A stretch of 64,000 nucleotides of DNA from Bolinopsis microptera. Lineage: Eukaryota > Ctenophora > Tentaculata > Lobata > Bolinopsidae. Of this stretch, positions 1 through 11,697 are shown in pieces (position 1 is the first letter of the stretch; the number at the start of each line of letters is the position of its first letter). Both the position numbers and the translations under genes were made by a program. The stretch lies in contig NC_087081.1 in the NCBI RefSeq assembly GCF_026151205.1, forward strand, positions 5,389,246 to 5,453,245, in the 5' to 3' direction. The notes beneath the pieces were generated by a model. That model did no database searches, was not told where the DNA came from, and saw only the letters and a program-made list of their open reading frames with translations.

Positions 1-135
1 AGAACCAAGGTATATAGAAAAGTAGTAGTTTGCCGAGGCAAGCTTTAGAAAATTAATATGTCGATCCTTATCAACGTCAAGAACTTAAGGAATGTTGATT
101 AAAAATGATAATCCTTTAACCGATCCTTTTTTTAG

Positions 136-583
136 ACATGTCAGGCGCTTCTAAATGAGAAACTAGAACTAGAGAGGAAGCTGGCTGGAGCGGAGAAGAC
201 CATTTCAAACTTGGCTGTAGTAGTCACTAACAGGTACACAAGCTTATGTACACCATTGATTTTGATAAACTAAAAGCGATATAAATAATTAGGTATATAA
301 ATTATAATATTTGGCGTCGATGACGCCAAATATTATATACTTAATACCGCGCGCGTCATCCGAAATTCGAAGATTGGGAGGCCGATATCTATTTGAAATA
401 CCGTAAATAAAATTTGGAATAAGTAAATGATTGTAAAAAATTTTGATCACGAGACGTGTTATTCAATCACCCAAAATTAATGACAGATGACGGTATTAAT
501 ATTATTATATAAATAAAATCAAATTTCTCACTAGTTTTAAATGTCTCCTTTTCAGTGACAACACCACCACAAAGATTCAGTAG
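136..583 (+). CDS. 3' end of a coiled-coil gene (partial, two last exons)
   Basis: Two exons read in phase. Exon 136-233 follows a TTTAG acceptor and ends at a GTACAC donor; it encodes TCQALLNEKLELERKLAGAE and then a short tail, a charged heptad-like helix typical of a coiled coil. Exon 556-583 follows a CTCCTTTTCAG acceptor; the split codon AG+T gives Ser and the frame ends DNTTTKIQ-stop at 581-583. The rest of the gene lies to the left of the window; bases 1-9 before GTATAT could be the end of one more exon. No family can be named from about 41 residues. Phase agreement and good splice sites are the support; the chance of a false model is real because the exons are short. Confidence 0.5.
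303..340. repeat. Perfect short hairpin in the intron
   Basis: ATAATATTTGGCGTC and its exact reverse complement are separated by only GAT, giving a stem of at least 15 bp. It lies in the intron between the two exons of the coiled-coil gene end. It could be a tiny MITE remnant. Confidence 0.7.
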
Positions 584-1559
584 TCAACTAAGACGGCACG
601 TGCCTTATCACACGTGTCATATCACGTGTCATATCAAGGAACGTGAATCAAAGACTGTACAATCTGATACAGCTATTATTAAATGGGAGATCTTGTGTTT
701 GAACTTTTTGCTGTTTTCTGATCCCGTTCGAGAAACAATCATGTTGCTTCTATTCGACTCTGATCTGATAACATCAGAAATCGTGATCACGAGAAGAATG
801 TTTTAGACAATTCTTATGATAACGTTGCAATATTTTAAGCACACTGAGTGAAATAGAACTTATCAGCGGCATGATATTTCCTTCCCAAATGTACGGACTA
901 TACTTCAAATTTGAACGTTTTTTAAGAAATGAAATGCTTACTAATATTACAAGTTTTTGTTAATAATTTTTCGAGCAGAAACTTTTTGTTCTTTGCGTAA
1001 AATAAATTAGACCTCTTTTATCCACAATAAATATTGGGTTATCATTTGAAACTCAACGATAGATTCAAGCATGTTGATGTCACATATTTTTTTTCATGAG
1101 CAATACACTGTGATTCAGTGATTGAGAAGTAAACTGACAGAGTTTCACCAAGTTTTGAAGGCCCGTAAAAGCGACCAATAACACGCGGGTATATTGTTAT
1201 GAATGATACTGATAGCCAAAGGTTAGTAAGAAAGTTAGGCGGATCTTGCCACTCATATGTAAATTTGGTTTCTTGGAATACTTTTGTGAGTCATTGAATC
1301 TTTCAAAAAAGTGCTGTCGACATTACGGCGATGAAGGGTGGGCGACAATCGACCCCCGACAATAATTCACCTACATGCTATTCTCCCTTGTTTACAGATA
1401 CACTCCAGAGAGGGTTCCAATGACCGAAAAATAATCCTAAGCAAGCATAAAAGGCTCTTCATTGTACACTAATATATAACCCCTTATGTTTAAAGACTGC
1501 TTCTTTCCTTACCGCACCAATTTACCAAAATGAAGCTACCTGACCATGTACAGTGCACA
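584..1559. other. Intergenic stretch, no gene seen
   Basis: This lies between two convergent genes. Near 597-630 there are three CACGTG-type E-box cores within the 3' flank of the coiled-coil gene. The rest is AT-rich with no ORF or splice pattern I can support. Confidence 0.5.
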
Positions 1560-4271
1560 CTAGATCATATATCTGAAGTCCTTTCTTCTCTCCTTAACTT
1601 CTTCGGGTACATTAACTATCGCCTTGTCTGCCGACTCAACTAAGAAAAATGCTGCCAAAGCACAGAGAAGCGAAAGGACAGCGAGGAGAATCCAGGGAAC
1701 TGCTCTAGTTGTAGCTGGACCCAAGTTGTTGAAGATATAGGGTCCGGCAAAGCCTCCAAACTTAGCAGCTCCTGACCCAATAGTGAAAGCAAACCCTCGA
1801 TGAGATGTCGGAGCAAGCTCTGACGTCCACAGGTAGATATTATAAAAATTCCCGGTAACGATCGTCAAACCTACCAGAGAACAAACACTATCCAATCCCC
1901 AATCGTTGCCTAAATCCACATCCGCTACTGCAATCAGGAACACCAGGGCCGAAAGAATCTGGAAGATAATCATGGCCCTTCTCCTTCCCATCCATTGTAC
2001 CACTGGTATGGTAATCAGACACGCTATAGTCTCTCCAACTGCTGCCATCAGATATCCAGAGTAAAGGTTCCAAGGCAGAATCATGTCACATGCAAAGTTA
2101 AACCCGTAGTAGAACAAGGTGATGAAGAACCAAAGAGGTACCAGGCATAGGCCCTCCTTAAGAAGTACAGGGTAAGTCCACAGGTCTTTCAGCTGCTGGA
2201 TGGCAGTCTGTTCCCTTGCATTCACCTTCTCCGTATCTATAATCTCAATTCCATCTACGTCCAGATTAGCTGTAGTTAGAGCAGCTAGCGCTTTCAACGA
2301 CTTCTTTGCTGCTTCCATATCGTTATTGACGAGGTGAAACCGCGGTGACTCGATCAGAAACACAAATACGTGAAGATTACAGACAAGAGCTACGATCAAT
2401 TGCCGTTGTTAGGAACATGTAGTTCCAATCGGTATTGAAATATCCGATCGCTACTGTGATTGGATAGCCAAGTGACCATGATAGGCCCCCCAAACCATTA
2501 ACAAGGGTTCGGTACTTGACTGACGTCAGTTCCATTTGTAGTATGTATGTTCCAGTGTAAGTCATGAAATCTCCGAAACCAGTGAAGAATCTGATCGCAA
2601 GGAGGAAACCGTAATTATGGCACCACGTTCCCAACAGATGCGCAACGATTGTGATACAAATAGCAAACATCGCTGCCCTCACTCTCCCGATATGGTCCCA
2701 CGCGTAACCTCCAACTATGAGTCCAAACAGAGATCCTACGAAGAACATGGAGGCTACAAGTGTTTTTCGTGCACTTCGGGATCCAACATCGCAGTACAAA
2801 TCAAACTCTGCTGAAAATGAGGTGCGCTCAAGATGCCATATTATGTCCGACGGTTCAAAAACCAACTCTACGTTGCCATCCACAATTTTGGTGATGTCGC
2901 AAGGAAATTCTTCTAGTAATGTGGGATTAGCAGTCGTCATAGACTTGCATTTTTCGGATTTGCAGGACCAAATGTCGCCAGGCTCCGGATCAATTCCTGA
3001 ATTTACTCGGTTAAGTAGTCATTATAGCAATTAAGTAATTAAGTAATTAAGTAATTAAGAAATTAATTACTTAATTACTTAATTAATTAATTAATTAATT
3101 AATTAATTACTTAAGTAATTAAGTAATTAAGTAATTAAGTAATTAAGTAAATAAGTAATTAAGTAATTAAGTAATTAAGTAATTAAGTAATTAAGTAATT
3201 AAGTAATTAAGTAATTAAGTAATTAAGTAATTAATTAAGTAATTAAGTAATTACGTAATTACGTAATAAAGTAATTAATTAATTAATTAAGTAATTAATT
3301 AAGTAATTAATTAATTAATTAATTAATTAATTAATTACTTAATTAATCAATTAATTAATCAATTAAGTAATTACGTAATTAAGTAATTAAATAATCATTA
3401 GTCGATGGAATGATTATAATTTTCATAATAGCAGATAGCTTATCACAGTGCTGGCAAGCACGACCGTCGCCCTTATACTCAGTACTCACCATACTATTAT
3501 GCCCTTTTACTGTTTTTCAGGCATTAAGACTCGCCGAAATTAGTTCAGCAGGCATATTTTAAGTTCAAAACATTATAATTCAATGTCAAAGATGGCAGGA
3601 ATAAGAAATAGTAAAGTTAATTTTTAAGAAATTTACGCAAAATACGCGCCAGCACTGTTATACGAAATTTGGTAAAAACCCAAAATCTCCATATTAAGGT
3701 GCCTTAAAAACCATGTTAAAATTGAGTTAGAGATCTGAAATTTTGCAGGGCAGCTAGATGTTGACCAAATCGATTGTAAAAAAGTTTCAGAAGTATCGGG
3801 AAGTGGGTTTTCTGGAACCTCTGTTTTACAACAGATTGTCGTGACTCGTGAAGTATATGTATCTAATATCTATGTATCTATGTATCTATAAGCTTATATA
3901 TAAGCGAGCGACCGATTTCATTCTCGGTATCATTTTGCATTTGCCGACGGTTATTCAAATTAATATCATTTCCTTTTGTTTGGGAAAGAGAGACACTGCC
4001 AGCGGTCCACTCTACCCATGGGTTTTGGTCAAATTTAGATAAAATTTAGTTAGACGTGCGCGTGATTGTAATGATAATTGAGAGTAATGCCAGTACCTGC
4101 GAATGAAGTAAGGTAGGCACTGGTAGAGGAGTAAAACTGAGTGATACAGATAGACAGGACCAGAAATGTATATTTCCATGCCCGGTGCCGAACCAGCTCC
4201 TCGATAAGATCGTCAATCCCCCTCTGATTCTTCTGATTCTTCTGAATTGGGTCCACCTCCACCAATACCAT
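1560..4271 (-). CDS. SLC22-like organic ion transporter, two exons, with a one-base frameshift
   Basis: Major facilitator superfamily, SLC22 type: a plasma-membrane carrier for organic cations or anions with 12 predicted membrane helices. Exon 1 is 4271-4097 (ATG, MVLVEVDPIQKNQ, then a first helix); the donor is G|GTACTG. Exon 2 is 2996-1560. Phase agrees across the 1.1-kb intron. The extracellular loop has several Cys. The loop 2-3 signature appears as GGYAWDHIGRVRA, the mid-protein motif as ESPRF, the second-half motif as QWMGRRRA, and a late motif as LWTSELAPTSHRG. The total of about 537 residues matches the family. Near 2400 the frame breaks: the helix before ESPRF reads on only if one base is removed (around 2400-2401). 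Everything before and after is open. It is therefore either a recent pseudogene or allele, or an assembly error. The substrate cannot be told. Confidence 0.88.
3032..3396. repeat. TTAATTAAG-type AT satellite
   Basis: About 360 bp of (TTAAGTAA)n and (TTAA)n repeats inside the SLC22 intron, immediately upstream of the exon 2 acceptor. It is nearly self-complementary. Confidence 0.95.
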
Positions 4272-4977
4272 GTTTCCTGGTACAAGATTTTGCAACGTTA
4301 AAATGACAAAAATGGACAAAACGTTAAATTATAGCTTAAAAAGTGAACAGTAAATGTAATGTGATGGTTGTAATTCACAATTTGACTTTGAGTTAGACAT
4401 GGTCAGACTGCAGACATCGATTATGCGACTAATTTTTGAGATCTATAATTGGGTACTTGGATCTGGAAAATAAAATCATAGCGGTTCATTCAAAACTTAT
4501 AGGTATCGACTCATAATCGCATTTCCACCTTATTGTGGGAGGCGATTTGGTGGCCACATAGTATTAGTATATTATATACTAAAGTATAACGTTACGCCAC
4601 TGGTTGTCTCACGTCGTGACCCTCATCGTCATTTTATTAATATGTAATACAAAAGTCATGATACGGTCTACAACGTGAGGCAAGCCACTGGCATGCATTA
4701 AGATGCACTAATTGCACTGAACAGGTTGTTACTTGTTAATCTACTGGAAATTGGAATTCTATGCTTTCAAAAACTGGTCATAACAAGTACAATATTGCTT
4801 TTTAAAATTTGTAAAACTTTTTATTTCTCATGTAACAAATATCTTCCATATTATGTCGGACAAATTTACGAAAGTCCACTTCCAATATCTAAAACATGAA
4901 CATGTTAAATGGCGGATGTTTTAAAAATTGTACAAAGACAAACCTATAAAGCTATAACTGATCACGCGCACATACAA
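4272..4977. other. 5' flank of the SLC22 gene, no further gene seen
   Basis: AT-rich sequence upstream of the transporter start. I see no coding exon and no clear promoter element. Confidence 0.4.
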
Positions 4978-5240
4978 ATTTATGGCAGTGTTACCATGGT
5001 TACATAACTTTATAATATGGCAGTGTTACCATGGTTACATAATTCTTTATAATATGGCAGTGTTACCATGGTTACATAACTTTATAATATGGCAGTGTTA
5101 CCATGGTTACATTACTTTATATGGCAGTGTTACCATGGTTACATAACTTTGTATGGCAGTGTTACCATGGTTACATTACTTTATATGGCAGTGTTACCAT
5201 GGTTACATTACTTTATATGGCAGTGTTACTATGGTTAGTG
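4978..5240. repeat. Tandem array, GGCAGTGTTACCATGGTTAC core
   Basis: Eight copies of a 20-bp core are separated by short AT spacers (ATAACTTTATAAT or ATTACTTTATAT), so the period alternates between about 31 and 40 bp. The last copy has one substitution. Confidence 0.95.
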
Positions 5241-7123
5241 GTTGCATTACCCTTACTATAATAGTTACCATGAACCGAGCTTCGCTCCTAATCAATACTT
5301 AAGTAAACATTTAAAAATTAACATAAAGGCACATTTAAATGAAGGCTAAATATAAAGTGACGTGTCGAAACGTTGAAGAAGAATCGGGAAGTTCAAAAGA
5401 AAGTTAATCATGTTATAAATTGGAGGTCTATATTGGCTAGTATATAGTAGTAAGTTTTAGGGGGTGCACGATAAAAATAAACTTGCTCGGATTTTCAAAA
5501 AATTTTTGTACGTACCATTTTCGTACCATTGTTTTCTAGAGACTGTGAAAATTTTCACAGCACCAAATTTGTTATACCTTTTTGGAATGATCAGTAAGTT
5601 TCGCTTAGGTGCCATATTTGATGGTGCGCGGCTTTTGGAGCAAAATTAAGTGTAAAAGTCGCGTTATTTGACGAAATTTGTTGATTTTTGTCGTATTATT
5701 CTGTCATATTTTTGGTCCCTGGACATGAATCATGCTAAAAATTTGTCAGAACCTTCTAATCATATTTACCTACCGAACCTAATTAGTTGGGAGAGATTGG
5801 CTTTGATTAAAAGGTCTAAAAATGACAAAATAGGTATAAATTCGTTGATAACTCAAATTCTGACCATCGAAATTACTCAAACTAATTTAGGTTCAGTACA
5901 TAAATGTTTACGTAAGCTGATCAAATTTCAAAAAAATGTTATATGGGAATTATTATAACTTTTTGATTGTTTCCAAAATAATGTGCTGGCCGAAATACGA
6001 GCTAAAAAAACCATTCAATGTTCAAATTCAATATTGTGCAATGGTCAGCGCGCGCGTTTTACGGTCGATGGCGCACGGCCTAGTAAGTTTTGTTCGTGAG
6101 CTGGATGTCATCTGTAGCCCATATCTAAAAACATGGCTGTGCGTGATTGAAGCTTTAACAGATAGCTGTGTGCAGAAAATGACTTCTTCAGAATAGGTCT
6201 GAAATAAGCTGAGCGGCTAATTGGGTGGCATTGGCAATGTTCACTCCGCCAAATCACCGACAATACAACAGGCGACAGTTATAGACAACCTCGTGTAATG
6301 AGATCAACAGGTATCACGTCCTTTTAACTTTAGATTATCAATCCCAGCCGAAGACAAAACCGGTGATAGTGTAAAACACACTGAACACAACGTAATGACA
6401 ATATAAACCATCATAATGTCGTGCCAATAAAGCCGTCATCTTTGCATGACAAACGTGCATTTGTGCATTAAATTGCCGTACTTACAACGATGTAAATTCC
6501 AAATTTCAGACAATGCGTACACGTGAATGCTAAATATTTGGCAACTAACAGCAAATTAAAATGCTCCTGCATTTGCTTAGTACTCGCACAGTAAACAAAA
6601 GCAACTCTGAATTTGCAGTTTGCACATGGGCGATCGCAGGGGAAAACTTTGAATTATAAGAGTGACTCATTCTCGAATAGTAGTTTTTAATATTCTTTGA
6701 TTTTTTGATATTTTGATATTTTTTGGTATTCTTAAGCCATTGACTGGACCAGTGATTAACGGTCGAGGGCCATCACTAGGAAAGTGTTGCGGGCCATTTT
6801 CCTCTCACGCCCAGCACTTATTGATAAAATAAAACAATCGATTGAGAAATGGGGAATCAAGATGTTTACTAGTAGTTAATACCAAGTTTGAAATAAAATT
6901 TTCGAATTGTTTTAATTTATAAATAAATCTCAAAATTGAAAAAACATATTGAATTTTCAAACGTAAAAGTTGTATAAAAAAGGCAGTATCCAAGAACCCG
7001 ACCATAGGTATTCCGCAATCCGCGATAACCCTTACCATAAACATAACCATAAACTTGCATGGAATTCCGCTTGTTGAGCTTCTTGGGTAGTGCTAGCGCC
7101 TGCACAAGTAACTCACACTAAAT
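5241..7123. other. Intergenic stretch, no gene seen
   Basis: ORFs of 60-96 codons occur but lack splice context, domain signal or composition distinct from the AT-rich background. The 3' flank of the HypX-like gene lies at the right end. Confidence 0.4.
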
Positions 7124-8902
7124 CTAATGAAGAACAAAAGCTCGGCGTGCCTCCGCGTACGAGGCCCCTCTAAAGTCCCTTGCCATGGCTTCCAGCTCCA
7201 TGGCCCTTCGCCGCTCCAGTAACTGAGGAAAGTCCTGTACCTTCTTCCGCTCTTCCCTCCTCAAAGTAACCCGTGGAACTGTACCGTACCGGGCCATCCG
7301 TCTCGCCAGGTCCTCCACCTGCTCCTGAAACTGCACCACACCATACCCCAACACCTGGTCCACTAGCCCTGTATCCACTGCTGTCTCCGCTAGCACAGGC
7401 TCTGCTGTGTCCAACAGTTGACTCGCCTCCGCCTCACCCAACCGCTCAGCCAGGAAGTAGGTGTGGTACTCTGATCCAGTGAGATGCATGCGCCGGTAAT
7501 GGGGGTTCAGTATCACCCCCTGTCGTGCCACCACCATGTCACTCGCAAGTGACATCATGAAACCCCCCGCTCCAGCGTTACCTTGCAGAGCTGAGATTGT
7601 GATCTTGCTGCTGGTTGCAATACGGCGCACGACGTCGTTAATAGCGTTTATGTTACTCCACGACTCACTTACTGGATCGGACGAGCTTTCAATCGTGTTC
7701 AGGTTTATTCCGTTACTGAAGAAGTTGTACCCACCCTTAAGAACGATAACTTTGCAAAGACCACTCTCTTCAACTCGTCGTAGAATTGACTCCAAATTCT
7801 TGGCCTGGTAAGTGCTCATGGCGCCGTTGTAGAAGTTAAAGTTAACAAAGAACACTCCGTCTGCGGTCATGGTAACCCAAATTTCCTGGAAGTGGAATGT
7901 TGCTGGGGTCTGACCGTACGGCACTAAGGGAAGAGGTGCCCGGCTGTCTGTAAGTATGTTCTCTTCCAGGACTGGGATGTGGTCACAGTGGGGGTTTTTT
8001 CTTCTAATCCAAGTCATAGCAGGGAGCTTGATTAGGTCACATTTCAAATGCGAGAGCCACAAGGCTCCCTTGCCACATTTTACCAGGATGGCGTTATCAC
8101 GCTGTCCTAAGATTTGCCCCGGCTCTCCCTTTAGGTTCCTCAGATCCCCCGTCTCCAGATGTGCCCCGAAGGCCCGGAACAATTCACTCCAGAACGGCTG
8201 GCTATCACTAGTCAGTTGAAAGCTGGCAATGGCGCCCGGAGAGGAGTCAGACATTTTTACACGCAGAGCCACACTCTCCTGCTCCTCGTTCCAATTGATG
8301 ACACGGTCCTGTCGTCGCATGTTGCGTACAAGTTCACCCTGCACTTCCGCTCTGCTGTAGTCCAGGGTCCGAGGAGGGGTGCTGTTGGTGAAGTGCTCTA
8401 TGGCTTGGGTCATGCAATGAGCGGCTGTGTCCGTAACTTCGTGCCCGTATACACTCGCTTTAGTCAGGGTATTCTGGTCAGGACGGTTCATGGGAAAGTT
8501 TCCCGTACTCCAAATGGGACCATGATCAAACTGATCATCAGCCTGTAAGACGGTGGCACCCCACTCAGCCCTCTTGTCTTTGATAGCCCAGTCCAGAGAC
8601 GTGGCTCCACGGTCCCCCTCTATTCCCGGATGCAGGATCAAGCAGGGCTTCCTACTCCATAGTTCCCTGGGGATCCTCGTCTTCAGGAAGGGACAGATAA
8701 TCAGATCGGGATTTTCTCTCTGCTCAGCGGATATCATGCATTCTCTTGTTTGAACTTCCTGGATTTTGATGTTGTAGTTTTTCCGTTGGAGTTCCAGTGC
8801 AATTCGCTGACTGAGCGCGTTGTGCTTGGTGGACATCAGCAGTATTTTGAGCGGTTTGGTATACTCGATTCTCGTCAACATTTCACTGCGATGACATAAC
8901 AT
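7124..8902 (-). CDS. hypX-like: HypX/HoxX-like protein: formyltransferase-like plus enoyl-CoA hydratase-like domains
   Basis: Single uninterrupted 592-codon ORF. The N-terminal lobe (about 18-300) is formyl-THF-transferase-like: HPG at 91-93, GDRG at 96-99 followed by SLDWAI, and the FDHGPIW segment near 125-131. The catalytic Asn of classical formyltransferases is replaced (ILH instead of N-x-H), as I expect for HypX. The C-terminal lobe (about 335-530) is a crotonase fold: FFSNGINLNTIE near 394-405, SALQGNAGAGG at 437-447 and NPHYRRM at 466-472. In bacteria HypX makes CO from formyl-THF via CoA for the NiFe-hydrogenase active site (known of the family). Animals have no such hydrogenase, so the role here is unknown. 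Start: ATG at 8902, or Met-8, which fits bacterial starts better. It has no intron and is visibly more GC-rich than its surroundings, so horizontal transfer or retroposition is possible. No targeting peptide is obvious. Confidence 0.95.
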   Translation of the reverse strand: MLCHRSEMLTRIEYTKPLKILLMSTKHNALSQRIALELQRKNYNIKIQEVQTRECMISAEQRENPDLIICPFLKTRIPRELWSRKPCLILHPGIEGDRGATSLDWAIKDKRAEWGATVLQADDQFDHGPIWSTGNFPMNRPDQNTLTKASVYGHEVTDTAAHCMTQAIEHFTNSTPPRTLDYSRAEVQGELVRNMRRQDRVINWNEEQESVALRVKMSDSSPGAIASFQLTSDSQPFWSELFRAFGAHLETGDLRNLKGEPGQILGQRDNAILVKCGKGALWLSHLKCDLIKLPAMTWIRRKNPHCDHIPVLEENILTDSRAPLPLVPYGQTPATFHFQEIWVTMTADGVFFVNFNFYNGAMSTYQAKNLESILRRVEESGLCKVIVLKGGYNFFSNGINLNTIESSSDPVSESWSNINAINDVVRRIATSSKITISALQGNAGAGGFMMSLASDMVVARQGVILNPHYRRMHLTGSEYHTYFLAERLGEAEASQLLDTAEPVLAETAVDTGLVDQVLGYGVVQFQEQVEDLARRMARYGTVPRVTLRREERKKVQDFPQLLERRRAMELEAMARDFRGASYAEARRAFVLH

Positions 8903-8924
8903 ATTATGAAATAAGAGAGGTATG

Positions 8925-9085
8925 GTGGCTCAGACCCGCCATCGTTTTAAAATCGATTAAAAAACTGATGTCAAATCGTTTTCTATTTTAATATTGAAAT
9001 TGAATTGGAATTTTATGGCTCAAACCCGCCATGCCGTTTTAAAATTGATTTGAAAAAGAAAAACCAATGTCAAATAAATTTCGAT
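8925..9085. repeat. Diverged ~75-bp tandem duplication upstream of the HypX-like gene
   Basis: GGCTCAGACCCGCCAT at about 8928 and GGCTCAAACCCGCCAT at about 9016 are each followed by a similar GTTTTAAAAT...TGTCAAAT segment. It sits directly 5' of the HypX-like start on its promoter side. Confidence 0.7.
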
Positions 9086-9091
9086 TTGATA

Positions 9092-9612
9092 CAGGGTGGG
9101 CCAAAAGTCAGTGGACATACGTTGGCCTTAATAACTCCGCCGTGTTTTATATTTGAGAGCTGTTGCTTTGCAGATGGCATACTGTACTAAATGGTTCGAG
9201 GATTCCGTCGTCAAAATTTGATGGAATATTTTAGACCACGCCCATTCAATATTAAAACACCTATATTGTTTTCTGTGAACGCCTAAGTTATCAAGCATTT
9301 TCTGTATCTCGTTAATTTAATTGACTGGGTGATTATGTGACACTGTGATACGACACCTTAATTGGGCACCCTTAACAATTCCAATAATGTTTAACGGGGT
9401 GGTTAACGGGGTCACCTAATCACGTGATTAGGTAAACCAATCACCTGATCACACGTAATGAATAAACTTGTTATGCTTCATATCTCGGTCATCTGAGAAG
9501 CTACGTTCTAATATTTTTCAGGACAAACGTTATTCGAATGGCCAAACACAATTCAACAAAATGTAGCTCGATCCGACTATCATAACTATCAAATAAATGC
9601 AGTTTATTAACA
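9092..9612 (+). mobile_element. 3'-truncated mariner-type MITE
   Basis: It starts after TA with CAGGGTGGGCCAAAAGTCA, a mariner/Tc1-like terminus. It runs parallel to the complete copy at 22465-23199 up to the CTATCAAATAAATGC segment, then diverges. It encodes no transposase. Confidence 0.8.
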
Positions 9613-9954
9613 AGTCAGTAAGATTGAAGATGTGATAATATACGAAAACAACCATACCCGTAGCCAGGGAAAGCATTGGCCCACTGGGGCCGGGGGAACG
9701 TGATCTTCCCTTTGGGACAGGCACTAGGCAGGGAGCACTGCTCCCTGCCGGCCCTTGAGAGCACTTTTCTGAATTGAATTCATTAAAAAAAAGCGTAGGC
9801 GCTAGGATTAAGGACAATCTAGAACATATGGAAATACGGTCAAATTTCACATTGTATAATGCTCTCCGAGCTTCTAGAAAGCCATTATCTAGCGAAATTT
9901 TCCGGGGGCTTCGTCCAAGTGCTCCCCTCTTTCCAAAAAGCTGGCATGAAAACA

Positions 9955-10000
9955 ACTACTCAGGTTTGGTATACTGGGGACTACGAACCTCCACCAGCTT
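9955..10000 (+). other. Possible orphan exon fragment encoding GDYEPPPAY
   Basis: The peptide GDYEPPPA here is shared with the putative first exon of the transporter at 19666. The nucleotide differences within those eight codons fall at third positions. There is no convincing donor or acceptor, so this may be a relic of a duplicated first exon. PPPAY resembles a WW-domain ligand (PPxY). Weak evidence. Confidence 0.25.
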
Positions 10001-10004
10001 ATGA

Positions 10005-11697
10005 GTTTTTCGATCGTTTTGATCGGTTTTTTCGTAATTTCGTTGTGTGGAGTTACCTAAGTGTTTTCCGGTGTTTTATATACAATTATCGGCTATATCT
10101 TCTGTTGTGATGAATATTTTTTGATACGATAAAAACTTACTATCAAAGAATGCTATTTTCTTCTTTCCTGTGACCACGGGCTTTCTACATATATATATAT
10201 ATAAAGTAATAAGAGTACTACTAGTATTACTAAGCACACTAGCGCTGTAGTATTAAACTGCCAGTCACTTATGGAAACAAATGTTGCTATTTAAAGAATT
10301 ATGAATTACACTATTTTAGGCAACGAAAAGTTCGCAATTTTGCTTTTAACTTTAGAAGATAGTAGACTTAGACTTGTGGCAAAGCTCACACACTATTATA
10401 ACAGAAGAACGACGACACTAAAGTTCGAGAGATGCACCAGCCCAGGCGAAAAGCAAAAAGGACGGTAATAGTTTTGACGTATTAAATTAGGTGGAGTGGT
10501 AACTGCAGGTGAATTGCTTCGTTTAGGAACTGCAGTATCAGAATAAAGAAAACAATGTAATCATAATAAGGGAGGAATGCAGGTATAGTACGAGGGGCAA
10601 TTTTTATTATTAAATTATAAAGAGATTTCTCCCGGAAATCAGATAAATCTAAAATCAACTGTCACCAAGATGTAACACTCCTAAAATTTAGGGTACTACC
10701 ATTTTCATGACAGGAGAGATGTACGTGACGGAGAGATGATTTCACGACTGCGGCAACTAATAAATATAACAAAAGAGGCTGAAACTTTACTGGCATTGCA
10801 GACAGAGAACTTCTGTTGATCCAACAGATTCAAATTGAGTCATTTTAGAAAATCACAATTAGATATTGTAGTTAGCAACAGTTTATTGTTTAAGCGTGTA
10901 CCTACAATTTGTTGGAATAAAATTTGTGTAAGATAACACAACTATTATAAATTCCGTGTGTTCAGGGATCACTTGAAAGTCTACGCGGTGTTTTGTTAAA
11001 TCATGCTAGATATAAATCCAGACGATAAATATTATATAAGATAACTAGAAAACCCGTGGTCACAGGAAGGAATCTAATATTGATATTATTCTTTGGCAGT
11101 CTGTTTTAATCGCGTCAAAAAGTATCCTACACAACCGAAGATACAGCTGATTAAAATGTTGCTCGCACTAAACACAACGTAATATCAAAGTATCAACAAA
11201 ACCGATCAAAATGACGTTAAAACAATAATTGCACGTGCACGTGCGTGTAACAACCCCCGTTACTATGGTCACTATGGTCACTATGTAACTTCCTATTACT
11301 CGTCTAATTTGCACGTGGGCGGTCGTACAGACTTTCTACAGACAGCATAAATAATTCTCTGAATTACAGTAGAGACTAGAAAACCCGTGGTCACAGGAAG
11401 GAATCTAATATTGATAGTAATCTTTGGCAGTCTGTTTTAATCGCGTCAAAAAGTATCCTACACAACCGAAGATACAGCTGATTAAAATGTTGCTCGCACT
11501 AAACACAACGTAATATCAACAAAACCGATCAAAATGACGTTAAAACAATCATTGCACGTGCACGTGCGTGTAACAACCCTCGTTACTATGGTCACTATGC
11601 AACTTCCTATTTCTCGTCTAATTTGCACGTGGGCGGTCGTACATACATTCTACATTCTACAGACAGCATAAATAATTCTCTGAATTATAGTAGAGAT
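10005..11697. repeat. Foldback structure with a ~330-bp tandem duplication
   Basis: A segment beginning CTAGAAAACCCGTGGTCACA is present twice in tandem (about 11045-11370 and 11376-11697). It is also present once inverted and diverged at about 10005-10185 (TGTGACCACGGGCTTTCTAC). Inverted arms flank about 850 bp with no ORF. This is probably a non-autonomous DNA element whose right arm has duplicated. Confidence 0.75.

Noticed and set aside
5464-6196. Three plus-strand ORFs of 61-96 codons
   Set aside because: No splice chain, domain or composition signal; expected by chance in AT-rich DNA.
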